Positions 27,288-41,339 of a stretch of 64,000 nt of DNA are shown piece by piece. A program made the translations under genes and the position numbers. The DNA comes from Cricetomys ansorgei. Its lineage: Eukaryota; Chordata; Mammalia; Rodentia; Nesomyidae. The stretch spans positions 365,001-429,000 of the forward strand of contig JAMJFZ010000289.1 in the NCBI GenBank assembly GCA_026225945.1, given 5' to 3'. Below the pieces are notes generated by a model. It ran no database searches. It had not been told where the DNA came from and saw only the letters and a list, made by a program, of their open reading frames with translations. Positions within the stretch are counted from its first letter, which is position 1, and each line of letters starts with the position of its first letter.

Positions 27288-27475
27288 CTGCCTGCTCTTC
27301 CGGAGGTCCCAGGTTTGATTCCCAGAGCCCAGATGGGGAACACAACCGCCTGTAACTCCAGACCTAGGGCCTCCGACGCCCTCTCGTGGCTTTCACGGGC
27401 ACTACAAACATATGATGCACAGAGACACACACAGGCAAAACACCCACACACATGGAATAAAATTTAAAATGCATT
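27288..27475 (+). repeat. B2/B3 SINE
   Basis: Starts within the head (cctgctcttccggaggtcc), then ctgtaactccagacctaggg, and ends at an AATAAA tail. Head-to-head with the reversed copy before it. Confidence 0.88.
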
Positions 27476-27689
27476 CCATTATAAGCACTGCTATATCGCT
27501 GTCGATACTTTAATTATATTCATTACACTCGTTATTCCATGAAAACCGTTTACCTTTAACTATCTGAAATGTTCCCTTCCTTCTAGTAGAATATCTGATC
27601 TTCTATCTGAATATACTTAAAATGAAAATGCATAAAAACTATATTAATCCCTCATTAAGACTGGGGAAATTCTTCTATTATCCTGCATT

Positions 27690-27842
27690 AGTTTTTCTGA
27701 CAGAGACAACCTGAGCGAGGAAAGGTTGCCTTGTCTCAGAGTTTGAGAGGTGTGATTACATCACAGCAAGGTGGGCCAATGGAGCAAAGCAGTTCGTGCC
27801 ATGTAAGCCAGGAAGCAATCTGCACCAAAAGTCCAATTATAT
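27690..27842 (-). mobile_element. MaLR LTR fragment
   Basis: ctgagcgaggaaaggttgcc… gtgtgattacatcacagcaagg… resembles the reverse of an MT/MLT-type LTR. Confidence 0.5.
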
Positions 27843-27844
27843 TC

Positions 27845-28243
27845 TTTGCCAAAATATAATAAACAACCTTAAAATTTATATGGGAACTCAGAAGACCAAG
27901 AACAGCCACAACACTGCTAAACAGAAAGGGCAAAACCAGAGGCAGCACAACACCCAGTCCTAACTATACTACAGAGATCCAGTACCCAAACAGCATGGTG
28001 CTGACAGACGAGCAGATACACAGATCAGTGGAGCAGAAGATCCAGATATAAGCCCACACACGCCCAGCTACCTGATTTTTTACAATATTTCAAAAACATA
28101 CATTGGAAAGAACACAGCCTCTTCAACAATGGTGCTGCAGAAAGTGAACTGGAAAGATGAAACTAGAGGCTTATCTTTCACCTTGCACAAAAATTAACTC
28201 TAAATGGAGCGAAGACTTTAGGACCTGAGAGCTTAGAAGCTAG
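27845..28243 (+). mobile_element. L1 ORF2 relic, 5' piece
   Basis: The phrases agcatggtgctgacagacg, cacctgattttttac-like sequence, aatggtgctgcagaaagtg and ttgcacaaaaattaac follow the 3' half of L1 ORF2 in order. Frame broken. Continues after the inserted LTR element at 30204. Confidence 0.75.
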
Positions 28244-28244
28244 C

Positions 28245-28549
28245 TGTTGGGAAGTTTATTTTTAGTTATGTATAAAATAATTGTTTTTGCGCACTGATGG
28301 AAAAAGGATGCATAGGCCTCGGCGTTCGTATTGTTTGCAGGTGTTGGGTTTCTGTGGGGAGTTGTTTGATTGCTTATGTATTGCACGTGGTATCAGTAGA
28401 ACGCCTGAGGAGTTCTGAATCAATAAAACACCTGAGTGAGATGCTTAGGGTTCCACTGTTGGTTGAGTGTGGCGCTGGCTAGGATGGTGGTTCCCTCTGC
28501 TGAGGTCCGCGCCATCCTTTCTGAGCTGTCACAGGGGTGTACTACAACA
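28245..28549 (+). mobile_element. 5' LTR of a two-LTR element
   Basis: Begins TGTTGGGAAG and ends CTACAACA, with AATAAAACACC near 28421. It is a direct repeat of 29869-30203, diverged by several small indels. Confidence 0.85.
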
Positions 28550-29868
28550 AATGGGGCAGGACATCACACCAGCTAATCCGATGTGGAGATAAGGAAGAAG
28601 ACAAAGAAACCTCACAGAGTCGGGTAAGGAAGCTACCAGAGAATCGAGATTAAGGTACTAATTGAAGGCTCCTGAAGGGTGAGGAGAGAGAGAAAGGAAA
28701 CAAGCCTCTATGAAGAGAAAATTGTGAAAATTAAGTGAGAAAGAAGGCTGGAAAGTGAGAGCCTCAGAATGGAGGCCCTTAGAGATAAAGAATTCAGCTG
28801 GGAGCAGGGGGCGGGGGAAGCAAGGTTCTTACTGCTTTTCCTGATCGTGGAGCCGACGCTTCCTCCTGCCGCTGGTGGTAGCTGTTCCACAGCCTGAGTT
28901 TTCTGATAGCTGTGTTGTATGTACGTGAAGCTGAAGATGTGGTGTTTGAGAGTCTTCATAAGAAGGGTGTATGTTTTCCCATAACAGTGGTGAAGAAAGA
29001 ACACCAAACTGCCAGAATGTTTCAACTGGAGATTCTTCCCCCTGGCCTAAGAACCCCTGCTGTTGTGGAAGCTGTGGCTTAGAGCCAAAAAGCCGCTTAG
29101 TTACACTCAACAGGTTTTTTTCCTGCAAACCTGTCTACTAGAGGTCCTGACAAGACACATCTGCTTTGTGATGAGAACTCCATCCCATAAGGGAACCCTT
29201 CCTGCAGACAAGGTGAACAGTTATTTTTCCTACAAACCAGACTCTAAAAATCTGGAGAGTGTTTCCTCAGGGTCAGCACACAGAAACTGTCTTCCAGAAC
29301 TGGGCGAGGTTGCATCTCAAACTGGTAGCCAAACTTAGCGCTGGTTTTGAAGGCGTGAAGGGGTCATGGAGAGCAGCTGAGGCTTGGCACTGTGAGAGGC
29401 CAGGAGAGGCCATTAGTGAAGGTGCAGCCAAAGTAGCAGTTGAAGGCAGAATGAAGGGGTCATGCAGACAAGTTGAGGCTTGGCACCATGAAAAAAGCCC
29501 AGGAGAGGCTATTGGTGAACGTGAAGCCCAGTTGCAGCAAGGGACCCCAGCAGTTTTTGAGATGCCAGTGCCATGGGATGACCACCAAGAACAGCAGCAG
29601 CAGTGGAGTCAGACCCTGGAGGACAAGCTGTGTGTGTTGCAGAGAGCAGAGCCCGAGAAGCGACCCAAGCCCTTTGTAGGAGCCCAGAAGATCGTGAGTG
29701 AATTCCAGATAATTGGACATTGACATTGTGAAAAGCTTGATAGATGTTTGGAATTATTTGGTCATGTGCATAAGAAGCCTCAGAATTGTTCTTGTAAACA
29801 GTTTTGCTGGTGTAGTTTTAAATTGTTGTAAAGGCAAAGCAATTTTTTTATATACAGAAAAGGGGAAA
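28550..29868 (+). mobile_element. Internal region of the two-LTR element
   Basis: 1.3 kb between the LTRs. It starts aatggggcaggac at the place of a primer-binding site and ends with a polypurine tract (cagaaaaggggaaa). No gag, protease, reverse transcriptase or envelope homology is visible, so it fits a non-autonomous MaLR-like element. Positions 29349-29540 hold a roughly 93-bp tandem repeat inside an open frame of about 150 codons (29259-29723) that I do not regard as a gene. Confidence 0.7.
29349..29540 (+). repeat. About 93-bp tandem repeat, two copies
   Basis: Copies begin near 29349 and 29442 (gaaggcgtgaaggggtcatg / gaaggcagaatgaaggggtc) and share gttgaggcttggcac-type sequence and aggagaggc.att.gtgaa. 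Confidence 0.8.
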
Positions 29869-30203
29869 TGTTGGGGAAGTTTATTTTTAGTTATGTTTGG
29901 AATTGTTTTATGCATTGTTGGGTGAGGGGCTATCCTAGGTCTAGGGCGTTTTGTATTGTTTGCAAGTGGTAGATTTCTGTGGGGAATGTTTAATTGCTAA
30001 TGATCTGCACGTGCTATCAGTAGAATACCTGAAGGGTTCTGAATCAATAAAAACACCTGAGCTCAGATGCTCGGGGTTTCACTGTGAGTACGGCACTGGC
30101 CATGACGGTGTTTCCCTCTGCTGAGGTCTGGCAGGGTTTGAGCCTATGAATATGCCTCCTTGTCTTCTTTGATTAGCCGTCCCAGCAGCAGCATACTATA
30201 ACA
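29869..30203 (+). mobile_element. 3' LTR of the two-LTR element
   Basis: Begins TGTTGGGGAAG after the polypurine tract and ends CTATAACA, with a poly(A) signal near 30045. The flanks of the whole element share only a CTAG core, consistent with a short worn target duplication. Confidence 0.85.
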
Positions 30204-31115
30204 ACTAGATAAATATTGGTGAAACACTTCAAGATATAAATAAAGGGAAGGGTTTTCTGAAAAAGCATTCCAGTAGCGAAAGAAATGATTTTAAGAATTG
30301 AAACATGGGATTACTTGCAAATAGAAAGCTACTGAACAGCAAACACAAATCACCAGAGAAAACAGCCCATAGAATTGAAAAAATACCTTGTTAATTATAA
30401 ATCAGAATACAGTATCTAGAATATAAAAAGAACTGTAAAACTAAACACCAAAAAAAGTATCTAGTCAGTAACTGCATCGATGATCTAAACAGATCGTTCT
30501 CAAGAGCAGAGAGACAAGCGGCCAGCGAGTACTAGGAAATGCATTCACTGTCTTAAGCCAGCAAGGGAACGTAAGCTAAAACCAACCTGAGATCCCATCT
30601 CACTTAGGGCACAGTGGCTGTCGTTAAGAAAGCAGAGGACAGCAACTCCAGGGGAGGACGCGGTGGAGGAGTAGACTCACACACTGCTGGGAGATAAACT
30701 GATTCAGTCACTGTGGGATTCAGTGGCAGGTCTCAAAAAACTAAAAACAGAACAACTGAATGGCCCAGCTATGGCACAGAGATACTTACACATCCACATT
30801 ATTGCTGCCCTGTCCACAATAGATAAGAAATTAAACAAGCTTAGACATCCATCCACAGATGAATAGAAAAGGGAAATGTGAAACATACACAAGATGCAAT
30901 TATTTTTAACTGCAAAGAAAAGTGAAGTCATGGTATTTACAGAAAATGGACAGACAAATACTACATTTTTTTTCTCTCACATATGGATTTGAGAGGAGGA
31001 GAGGAACCAGCAAAGTGGGGTAAAGGGAGGATTAGTAAACACAGTGAGAGAGGGAAATAATAACAATGTATAGTTACATATATGCAAGGAATTGCCATAA
31101 TGAATAACTTTTAGA
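30204..31115 (+). mobile_element. L1 ORF2 relic, 3' piece
   Basis: Continues the L1 of 27845-28243: caagggaacgtaagctaaaacc, gagatcccatctcacttagg, gaccatccacagatgaatag-like sequence, then gatttgagaggaggagagg. Heavily mutated. Confidence 0.7.
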
Positions 31116-31304
31116 AATTAATTTAAAAATTATATGGCTAGCACATCTATTAAGTACACCAAATCCAAACAGTATTATTACGTTATTTCAAAAACCTACA
31201 TTCTTGCTTTGAACCTATAAAACCAAAATTCTTAATTTCATTCTGTTTAAATAGCCTGGAGGAATCATGTTGTTTGATATTTATCTAAAATTACATGTAA
31301 TATA

Positions 31305-31323
31305 TGTGTGTGTGTGTGTGTGT
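31305..31323. repeat. (TG)n microsatellite
   Basis: Short pure TG run. Confidence 0.9.
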
Positions 31324-32005
31324 AATATTTAATTTATTATATCTTAATAATTTTTTGATAATTAAAATTTTAATTTTATTTTTACTTCAAACCCAGCATG
31401 CTAATGTTTTGCAAATGCACTGAACACGCTCAAGGCTTACCAACACTAATAGCCACACCTAAAAGTAATCTGAGAATAAGCTTCCTGACAGAGAGCCTAG
31501 GTTTAGATACCTGAAATTTTAATGAGCTGATTTTCATTTACGTTGATCTATACTTAAAAATTAAATTATATCTCATATTATCATTTCCTTCCTGCTTATA
31601 TTCCACTAAGTAGGAAAGTCTTAGCAGGATTACCCTAACTTTACTGTTAATGAATCATAAATGACTTGTTACTCGTCTAACTGGTACAGTTCACCCAGAG
31701 TATGTTAACATTTCTTCCAGTTTAGAAAAGCTAGTTATCATTATACCTTCTAACACACACATGCACACAACCTGAGTAAGGGGAAATCAACAAATTTTAG
31801 ACCTTGGAAAGTCACTGCTTGGAGGACATTTCATACATGGTAGAAACGGATGGGCTATTCAGGTCAACTCTATTCAAAACCAATTTTAAAATGCAAGTAT
31901 CACCAGAGGGGACGTGGCATTTTCCACTGGCTCAAGCTTCTGAAACTAATGGCCAGATAACCAAACCAAAGCAACAGCATCTCCATTACTTTAGAAAGAA
32001 AACTT

Positions 32006-32186
32006 GGAGCTGGTGGGATGGCTCGGGGTTAAGAGCACTGGATGCTCTTTCCCAGCCCCTGGACCGATCGCCAGCACTCAGGGGTGGGACTCACAACTGT
32101 CTGTAACTCCAGTTCCAGATCCAGCACTCTGTTCTGGCTCCTGCCTGTGCCAGGAGCACACATCATACATAGACATCAACACCATT
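32006..32186 (+). repeat. B2/B3 SINE
   Basis: gagctggtgggatggctcgg, ttaagagcactggatgctc, ctgtaactccagttcc, then an A/T tail. Confidence 0.9.
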
Positions 32187-32449
32187 TAAAAAGTTAAAGT
32201 TTTTTTTTTTTTAATTAAAGGAAAACTGATGATCCACTTTTCACAGGAAGAACAAGTCAAAAGGGGAAGAATGAGGTAATACATTTGCCTAAAAGTGTCA
32301 TTTGATTTCCTTTATAAATAAAAATGAAGTTTGTCACCAAAATTTACTGTATCATTAAATACAGATTTAACAATCTCTTTATGGCTAAATAAGGAACAGA
32401 CGTAGTTCCTCCGGGATAACTTATTAGAATTCGTACCATAAGGAGTTTA

Positions 32450-33947
<1,498 letters not shown>

Positions 33948-36544
33948 CTATAAAAGAAGTCAAATAATATATATAACCATGAAATAATGAAGAATTTTAC
34001 TGATTTTTGTTAATATGAAGAAATACATTGTTGCTGAAATTCTTCCCTTCAAAGGATCCGTGTTTATAAAATATCCAAACGGACAACAGAGACCAGACAG
34101 CTTAGGTCCGAATGTGCACAATGACTTTGAAAATCTCTTACACAGAAGCTTTCCATAAACCATAACACATAAATCTGAGAGTATTTCATGAATCTCCTGT
34201 GTACTTGCATATAAATACACATAGGTAGAAAGGGAAATGTGATTTCCATGCATAATTTCTCCTTTCCCCTCCTCAAGGATCTTTTTCTTTTCAAACAGAA
34301 AGTGCACTGAAAACTTGGGTTTTTTATAGTAAAAGCCGTTACCTTGGCTGAAACAAAAAGAGTTAAATTAGTGATATAAGGCGCACAGTGTAACCTCCTG
34401 CTTCAGGTTCTAATTTCCAAGGCAGAGCAGCCCACAGCAGCTCCAGAAGGGGGTAGAGGGAGGACCGTGCTGAGCTGGGCCTCAGCGACTCTAATCCTTT
34501 TTCCCTAATTAACGTTCTTAGAATTCAAATTTTAACTGGAAACCAAAAATAAACATTAACTGGAAGAACCACATTTTAGTAACTAGAAATAAACTGGCTG
34601 TCTGTGAGATCTTCCTAGATTTGTGGAGGTCAAGGATCGGTATGGTTTGGAACTAATGGATCCCATGTAGCTATTCATTTACCGTTCAGTAAATATTACA
34701 GAGTACTCACTAAGCTTAATATGCTATGAGAACAGAGAAATCGGTCATTGTTATGGTGCAGTGATCCATGGGTACATGCCAACCTGTCAGAGCACCAAAG
34801 GGGGCTTGACGAGCGGTGTTGACAGGCTTTGGAGGGATATGACAGTTGAAGGAGAAGGGGGAAGTGAGATATGAGAGAGAAAAAAATGTAAACCTACACC
34901 ATTAATAAGGAGGCTAGATAATAGGGATCCTTTAATGATTTAATCCGACCTTGCAAACAACGATGATTTAACTAAGCTGCAGTTAGATATTTATTTTCTG
35001 AGTGAACCTTCATGACACAGCCATGAACCTCTTTTCTCTTGAAGAGCAAACTAAAGGAGTTCACTTCTAGTACGAGAGCTGTTTAGAAACAGAGAAATAT
35101 TAACCTCAGTATCAGTGTGGCAGAGTCAAGTTCTGTCTTCATAATGAGAATCCTTCAGGGACATTAAAGCAACCATTTCTCTTTGTACTACCAGTTTAAA
35201 CCGCACTGTGTGAAAGATTTAAAGTTGATCTTTGGGAGAGGTATATGATGTCTTATTCAAGAGCTGCCCCGTGAACACCCAGAGGAGCAGAAGGCACTTG
35301 TACAATTCATGTTGGCAGCAGCGCCTCAAAAGACATCAACATCTAAGACAATTCACACAAATGCTCGGCCACGGTGCAAGGTATGGTGTCAGAGGCCACC
35401 GTGGGCGGTGCTGGTGGGCAACGGCAAAATAATTTCAAGCTAGCAGACATGACAACTGAGGAAAATATATCCTAGGAGATCATTTCCCAAAGACAGGGTA
35501 GAAGGAGACTCTGAGAGGCACAGTCAAGAAGTAAAAAAAGGCACTAAAGAAGTCACTGTTTGAAGGATTTACTTTATTGCATGCCTTCCCTTCAGTATGG
35601 GAAATTTTGAATTTTAGGAACGGATTTTCTAATGAGTGGAACTGGAAATAGTATACCGGTACCACATTAGTCTCTCTCAGAGGCAGATCCTACCTTAGCA
35701 ATTTTAGATTTGAGTGTTTACACTGGGAGTGAGTGTAGAAGCCAAGGAGCTGGAAGCAGGACCGGCAAAGGGGGAGGAGAAGAAGAAGGCGTGTGATAGC
35801 AGAGGTAGCCAAGATTGGCGGCAGGGTACAAGCGGGGATGGGGATTAAGGGACGATTAAGGGACGGGACAGCAGAGGGGACAAAGGGATGGTTAGCAGAA
35901 ACTAAAGATACCTGAAAAGGCCATGTGAAAACCTACTGTCTGACAAGCTTTACAAGTTTAAGAGGAAGCACCCTGCATAGATGAACAACGGTGCTTCCAG
36001 AAGCCACGGTGCCAGATGTGGACTGCCTCCTGAAGAGTTGTTACTGCGGGAGGCTCCAGAGCTCTCTAAAAGAATACAAGCTATTACCTTTGCTCTTCAC
36101 TGCCTACCACAACTAGTGACCCTATTACTGAAGACACCACACACTTTGGTTTCAGGACATCAAAAGATCATTCTGGAACTGAAATGGAAGTTTCCTCCCT
36201 GCTGGCTGGGCTTTCACGGTGCCACATGTGCTACACAAGCTGCTGGGAGAGAGAAATCCTCAACAGTCTTACCCAGCTGTGAACCCTTAAAGCTGTGATA
36301 CCGAGCTGCTGGGCAAGATAAACCTTGGAGGCCTCAATCCACTGAAGAGTATGTATGCCCAGTACTGCAAATCTGGCCAAAAGCCTATGCCTTGGGCAGG
36401 GGGTGGGAGTGAGGGGAGGGAACAGCCACTACTGTTGTTTTGTGAAATGACATGGTGTCAAGCTGTCTTCCAAACACTTATGTTTATACCCATAGGTTAG
36501 TGCTCTCTCAGTCTTAGTTCTAAAGAATATTCTGTTAGCTGTGG

Positions 36545-37035
36545 ACAGCAGTTAAAGCAGAGACTCGCGACTGATAACAGTGCCGAGAAGGCGTGAGTGT
36601 CGGGTGTTCATCCCTGAACAAGACATGTATATCACTGCCCCCTCCAAAGCTCAAGGAACATTACGGAGGCGGGAGCAGAAGACGACGGGAGAGCCAGAGG
36701 CTGTGGACGAAAGCCGTGAAAACTGTCTTCTCAATATGACATGGCTATTGCACTCCTGAAATCACAGGGGCCGTGGTTACCTGCACAAAACCTGCACAAG
36801 GTCAAAACTCCATCACCAACAGGGGAGCGGCTCGAGAGGCCCCACCCCTACCTGAGAAGCTACAGGCAGTTAATGGCTGCTAGAGGTAGGGAAGTCATTT
36901 TCCTTAGTATCACAGACACTGGTAAGTTACTCCAGCAAATAACCTCCCGGCCTATGCTTATACAAGCAACTTCAATTTAAACTTACAAGTTACAAAAAAT
37001 AAAGAAGAATGGAAGGAAAGAGAAAGAGAGAGAGA
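36545..37035 (+). repeat. RMER1-like rodent repeat
   Basis: Shares caggtcaaaactccatcac… gaggccccacccctacctgag … gaagctacaggcagttaatg with the copy at 46020-46600. The family name is from memory. Ends at a GA microsatellite. Confidence 0.55.
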
Positions 37036-38249
37036 GAGACAGTTTTTTTTGGGTTTTTTTAGCAAGAGAGGTAGGAAAATGAGAGAAAATGACCAAACAT
37101 GTTATAAAAATGTATAAAATTGCCAAAGAATAAAATGAGGAAACATTAAAAATGTACCAACACTAAACAAAGGGGGGAAAGACAGCTTTCCCTTCTTCTG
37201 TAGCACACTCCGATTGTCTGTATTTCCTCCAGAGCTTCCTTTTCTAAGGCCTTGCCCAGGCACACCTATGGAAGTACTGTAAGAAGTGAAGGATCGAGGA
37301 GACAAAGATACTGCATCTTGCCCCCACGTGCATCTGCACTGAGGGTCAATCTGGGAAAGCATTATTCTACCTGTTTAACTGAACCATGGCCTGCGGCTCC
37401 GCACAAATCCCATTAACGAAATACTTAGAGGCCTGGGAGGGACGGCTGTTTAAGAGGCACAAGAACACCTGAGCGACAGTGCCTACAGGGACTGCTTCCA
37501 CGGAGAGACCCACACATGGGAAGCCATCTCTAAGAAAAGAACGGGTGACACTCTGGGTAGAGCTAGATAAATCAGAGAAGTCCGTATCTGGAAAAATAAG
37601 AGTCAGAAAGAAAGCAAGACACTGTGCTCTGTGGAAGCATGGAAAACTCAAAATGCTTAGAGGAAAGGGAATGGCTGAAATCTATTAGAGTTAGAGAATG
37701 TGTTGTTGGGCGCCTTGTATGGGAACTTAAGGAATTTAACTCCGTCTGGAAAGCTGTAAGGAGACACAAAACCCTAGGGTATTACTGCACTTAGTAAGTG
37801 AACGCGAGAATCAGAAACATCAACAAAAACCGCTAAGTCACAGTAGAGTCACATGGAAGGTGGTTAGAAAGAAAAGCAAGTCCTGAAGGTTAATTCTGGA
37901 CGCTCACCAGAAGTCAGGCCGGCCTCTTCAAGGCAAAGCAGAAGGGGAAAGGACTGTAAAGGGTGTGTGAGGTCACAAGAGCTGACCAGCAACAGCTGCA
38001 CAAGTAAGAATAGGTGAGTCCCATGTCTCAGGCTTTTATGTGTCTCCAACAACAACAACAAAAATCTGTGGAAAAATATTATTTGCTAACTTTATTATTT
38101 AGTTCAAATATATAAAACAACCTTAATTGCCACTGATATAAATCAACTGGATTATTGGAGAACTAAAAGTGACACAGGCTCATTAAAGAAAAGATTTAAG
38201 GAGGTGAACAAAAGCAGAACAGAACGACATACACATATATGAAAATGTC

Positions 38250-38395
38250 TCCCGCATGGTGGCACATGCCTTCAATCCCAGCACTCGGGAGGCAGAGGCA
38301 GGCGGATCTCTGTGAGTTCGAGGCCAGCCTGGTCTACAGAGTGAGTTCCAGGACAGCCAGAGTTACAACAGAGAATCCCAGTCTTGAAAGAAAAA
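38250..38395 (+). repeat. B1 SINE
   Basis: gcatggtggcacatgcc … ggcaggcggatctctgtgag … gagttacaacagagaatcc. Its tail runs into the purine tract that follows. Confidence 0.95.
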
Positions 38396-38480
38396 GAAAG
38401 AAAGAAAGAAAGGAAAGAAGGAAGGAAGGAGAACAAAAGAAAAAGAGAGAGAGAGAGAGACGAAAGGAAGGACGGAAAGG
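38380..38480. repeat. (GAAA)/(GGAA)/(GA)n purine tract
   Basis: About 100 bp of G/A sequence grown from the A-rich tail of the adjacent B1. Confidence 0.9.
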
Positions 38481-39549
38481 AAAATGCCATTATGAAACTT
38501 TGTGTGCTAACAAGATAGATAAAAGTTAAAAAAAAAAAAAAAAAAAAGACTTACTTCATCTTTGCACAGGACAAATCTCAGACTCCTGCACAACATACAG
38601 CCGCCATCTGAGATGGGTTCATTTTATAAATAATGAAACTAAGCCGAGTCCTTCCGGTGGGTTCACCCATCTGATTATGCAGCCTTCCCGTCTGAAGTGT
38701 TCCTAGACTCTCCCCTCAAGTCACAACAAGCCTTCCCTGTGAAGCCGGCCTGGAGCTAATGAAAATGGAGAGCTTGGGCAGCTCCCTTACATTAATCTGG
38801 CTGCTTCATGCCACAGTTTCAAATGTTCTCTATTTCCATCAGCCCCGCACACCAGCGGAACATCTTCACAGTCCATTTCGGCTGTCTGCCCTGACGAGTT
38901 TCACTATCATTCCCATTCACAGCCATCTAGACTTTCTCTGAGCTTAAAGACCACTCCGGCATTTAATCGCCACGCTGTTACCTGCTGATTCTGTGTGTCT
39001 GTGTCCACTCTGTCCTCAATACTTGGGACTCCTTGTTCCTATAGGACAGGCATTATTTACCCTGCAATCTGTCACAGTGCTGTATACCTTGTATGTGACA
39101 AATACTGAGTGAATTAAGTAACTCTTTATAAAAAAACATCCCTGGGCTTTAGCACAAAACAGCAACTTAGGAGAAAAAAAAAACTTAATTGATGAAAAAA
39201 CTTTATAATGTAAACATGAGGGAAGGAAAATCTAGTAAAAACAAGGTAATTTCCACATATATTTTAGAACTCATAAGTCAAAACTCTGTCTTGAATCGAT
39301 TCTGACTTTCCACGGGGACCCTCAGAGACATGCATTATTTACGGTGAAGTTCTCTTGAAGAACAAAGCCCGTTTGATGGCCAGGCTAGAGTCAGCCGTAG
39401 AGCAAATCTGCCCTAAAAATTCCAGTGTTCTCACCCAAGGATATTAAAGGCCAATATTTTAAAAACAAACATAAGCACACCAATCTCATATGGCGCAAAA
39501 GCATTCCTGATACTGAAATAATCTGCCCCACCTTAGGGTGTTTCATATA

Positions 39550-39576
39550 ATCATCATCATCATCATCATCATCATC
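39550..39576. repeat. (ATC)9 microsatellite
   Basis: Nine perfect trinucleotide units. Confidence 0.97.
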
Positions 39577-40567
39577 TCAGATTCTTCCAGAAAACCATTC
39601 TAATCTTGAACTTTTAATAACTCATAATACAAAATGTGTATCTTTTACACGAATTTCTTTAGCATAACAAAATTATTATGTAATTTGACTACTTTTCCTT
39701 TTCTCACTGATAAATCCAAAAGCCCATCCAAAATCTGGAAAAAAAGACATCTTCTTCATGTGGACATGTGCTTCCTGGAGCCCAGCCTTTCAAGTCTGAC
39801 TCTTAGCTTGTAGAACTTTGCAAGCTTTGAAACACTGGGCCAGAAACCCAGGAGACAATTTGCTCTTAATCACTTTGTTCTTTATGAGAATACAAATTGG
39901 TGGATTCAGACACCAATGACTTCAGTCAGAGCATCTTGTATAAGTTACTTACCTTGCCTTTTATGCAATGACAGTATTGAAAAAAATGACAAACACAAAC
40001 GTTTGATGTAAATACATCTCTTTTAAAACAAAGCTTCTTTTTTTGTGGAAACTGATCTCTCATACATGGGAATGAGATGGTACAGTCACTTTCAATGACA
40101 GCTCAGCAGCTTCTCAACAAGCTAAACAGAATCACCATGTTATCTAGCAATTGTGTTACCTGTATCATACACACGCTATGTGTGTAAAACTATCATCACG
40201 TGAATTTAGCATGTCAAACACATGTGCCAAAAAAATGAAATATACTTAAGTTTGTGCTTTTATTTCTAATACAATACAAATTATAAAATTCCCTTTAGCT
40301 CAATCAGACCCTCCCAGAGGGGTGGGGGACATTGTCCTTATCATTAGACAGAGTAAATGTACTGATACAAAAAAAAAATTGCTTGGTTGTCTGACTTTTA
40401 AAAGATAATCATTTAAAAGGTTAGCAGTATCACCCCTCAATTCTGACCTGTTCCATTCCTCCCCTTTCAGACCCTAAAAATGGGAATGACTCAGCTCTCT
40501 CTCCTCTGTCAAGAAGAGACTTCTCTACTTAAACTCTGGCCTCCTCTTACAATTTTACAGCAATCCT

Positions 40568-40682
40568 TTGGTGTGTGTGTGTGTGTTTGTGTATATAGAG
40601 AGAGCTAGATAGAGATATATAGATATGTATATATGTACATACATATGCATGCAGATATACATATATATACATGTATATATAT
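40568..40682. repeat. Compound TG/GA/TA-rich microsatellite
   Basis: A TG run is followed by GATA- and ATAT-rich alternating sequence. Confidence 0.85.
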
Positions 40683-41339
40683 CTTGTAGCAAATCTTATA
40701 CTATTTAATGGTTCATGTGCCTTTCCAATTAAATTTTCTATTTGTGAAAAAGGAACTATGCCTTTCTGTTAGTGCATTCACAACAAACATGCTGTCTCAT
40801 ATATGAATCATACAGTGCAGAAAGTATTTTTGATCAATTTTAATTAAATTATATAAAAGTACCTTGATATTTTAACTTACAACAGTAACTTTAAATTATT
40901 GTAAGAGAAATGTGAGTTAGGAGAACAACCATTGTGTGGGTGGGTAACAATGTGGATTATTTTAGCTTTTTCATGTATTATCATGTTTAATTTTGTTACC
41001 AAAATCACATAGAGAATAAGGAACTGATATTTCACTAGACAGATTTCTCAGACACTGTTTTACATATAAAATCCCTGTGTTTCTGCGAGAGAGTGTTACA
41101 GAACACCGTGAACAGGACTGGTGGCTCGCGATGATGACAATGTATTAAAATGTCCATACGTTTCATCTTTTACTCCATTTCTGAATGCCAGGGTCCTCAA
41201 TGGTTTATATTAGTTACCTCCGTTTAATCCTAGTCCCAGAATTTCCTTCCTACACAAATGAAATGCTAGCAGCTGCCCAAACCACAGTTTTCTCATTTGT
41301 GCCACAGCAATGATGCTTAGGTGGCCCGTCTATCTCATC

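Noticed and set aside
35981..36298. A 105-codon plus-strand frame starting MNNGASRSHG
   Set aside because: No recognised protein, no splice signals and a repeat-like texture; kept as unassigned sequence.
39550..39576. Regular short repeats considered as a CRISPR-like array here and elsewhere
   Set aside because: They are simple microsatellites without spacers, in a mammalian genome.
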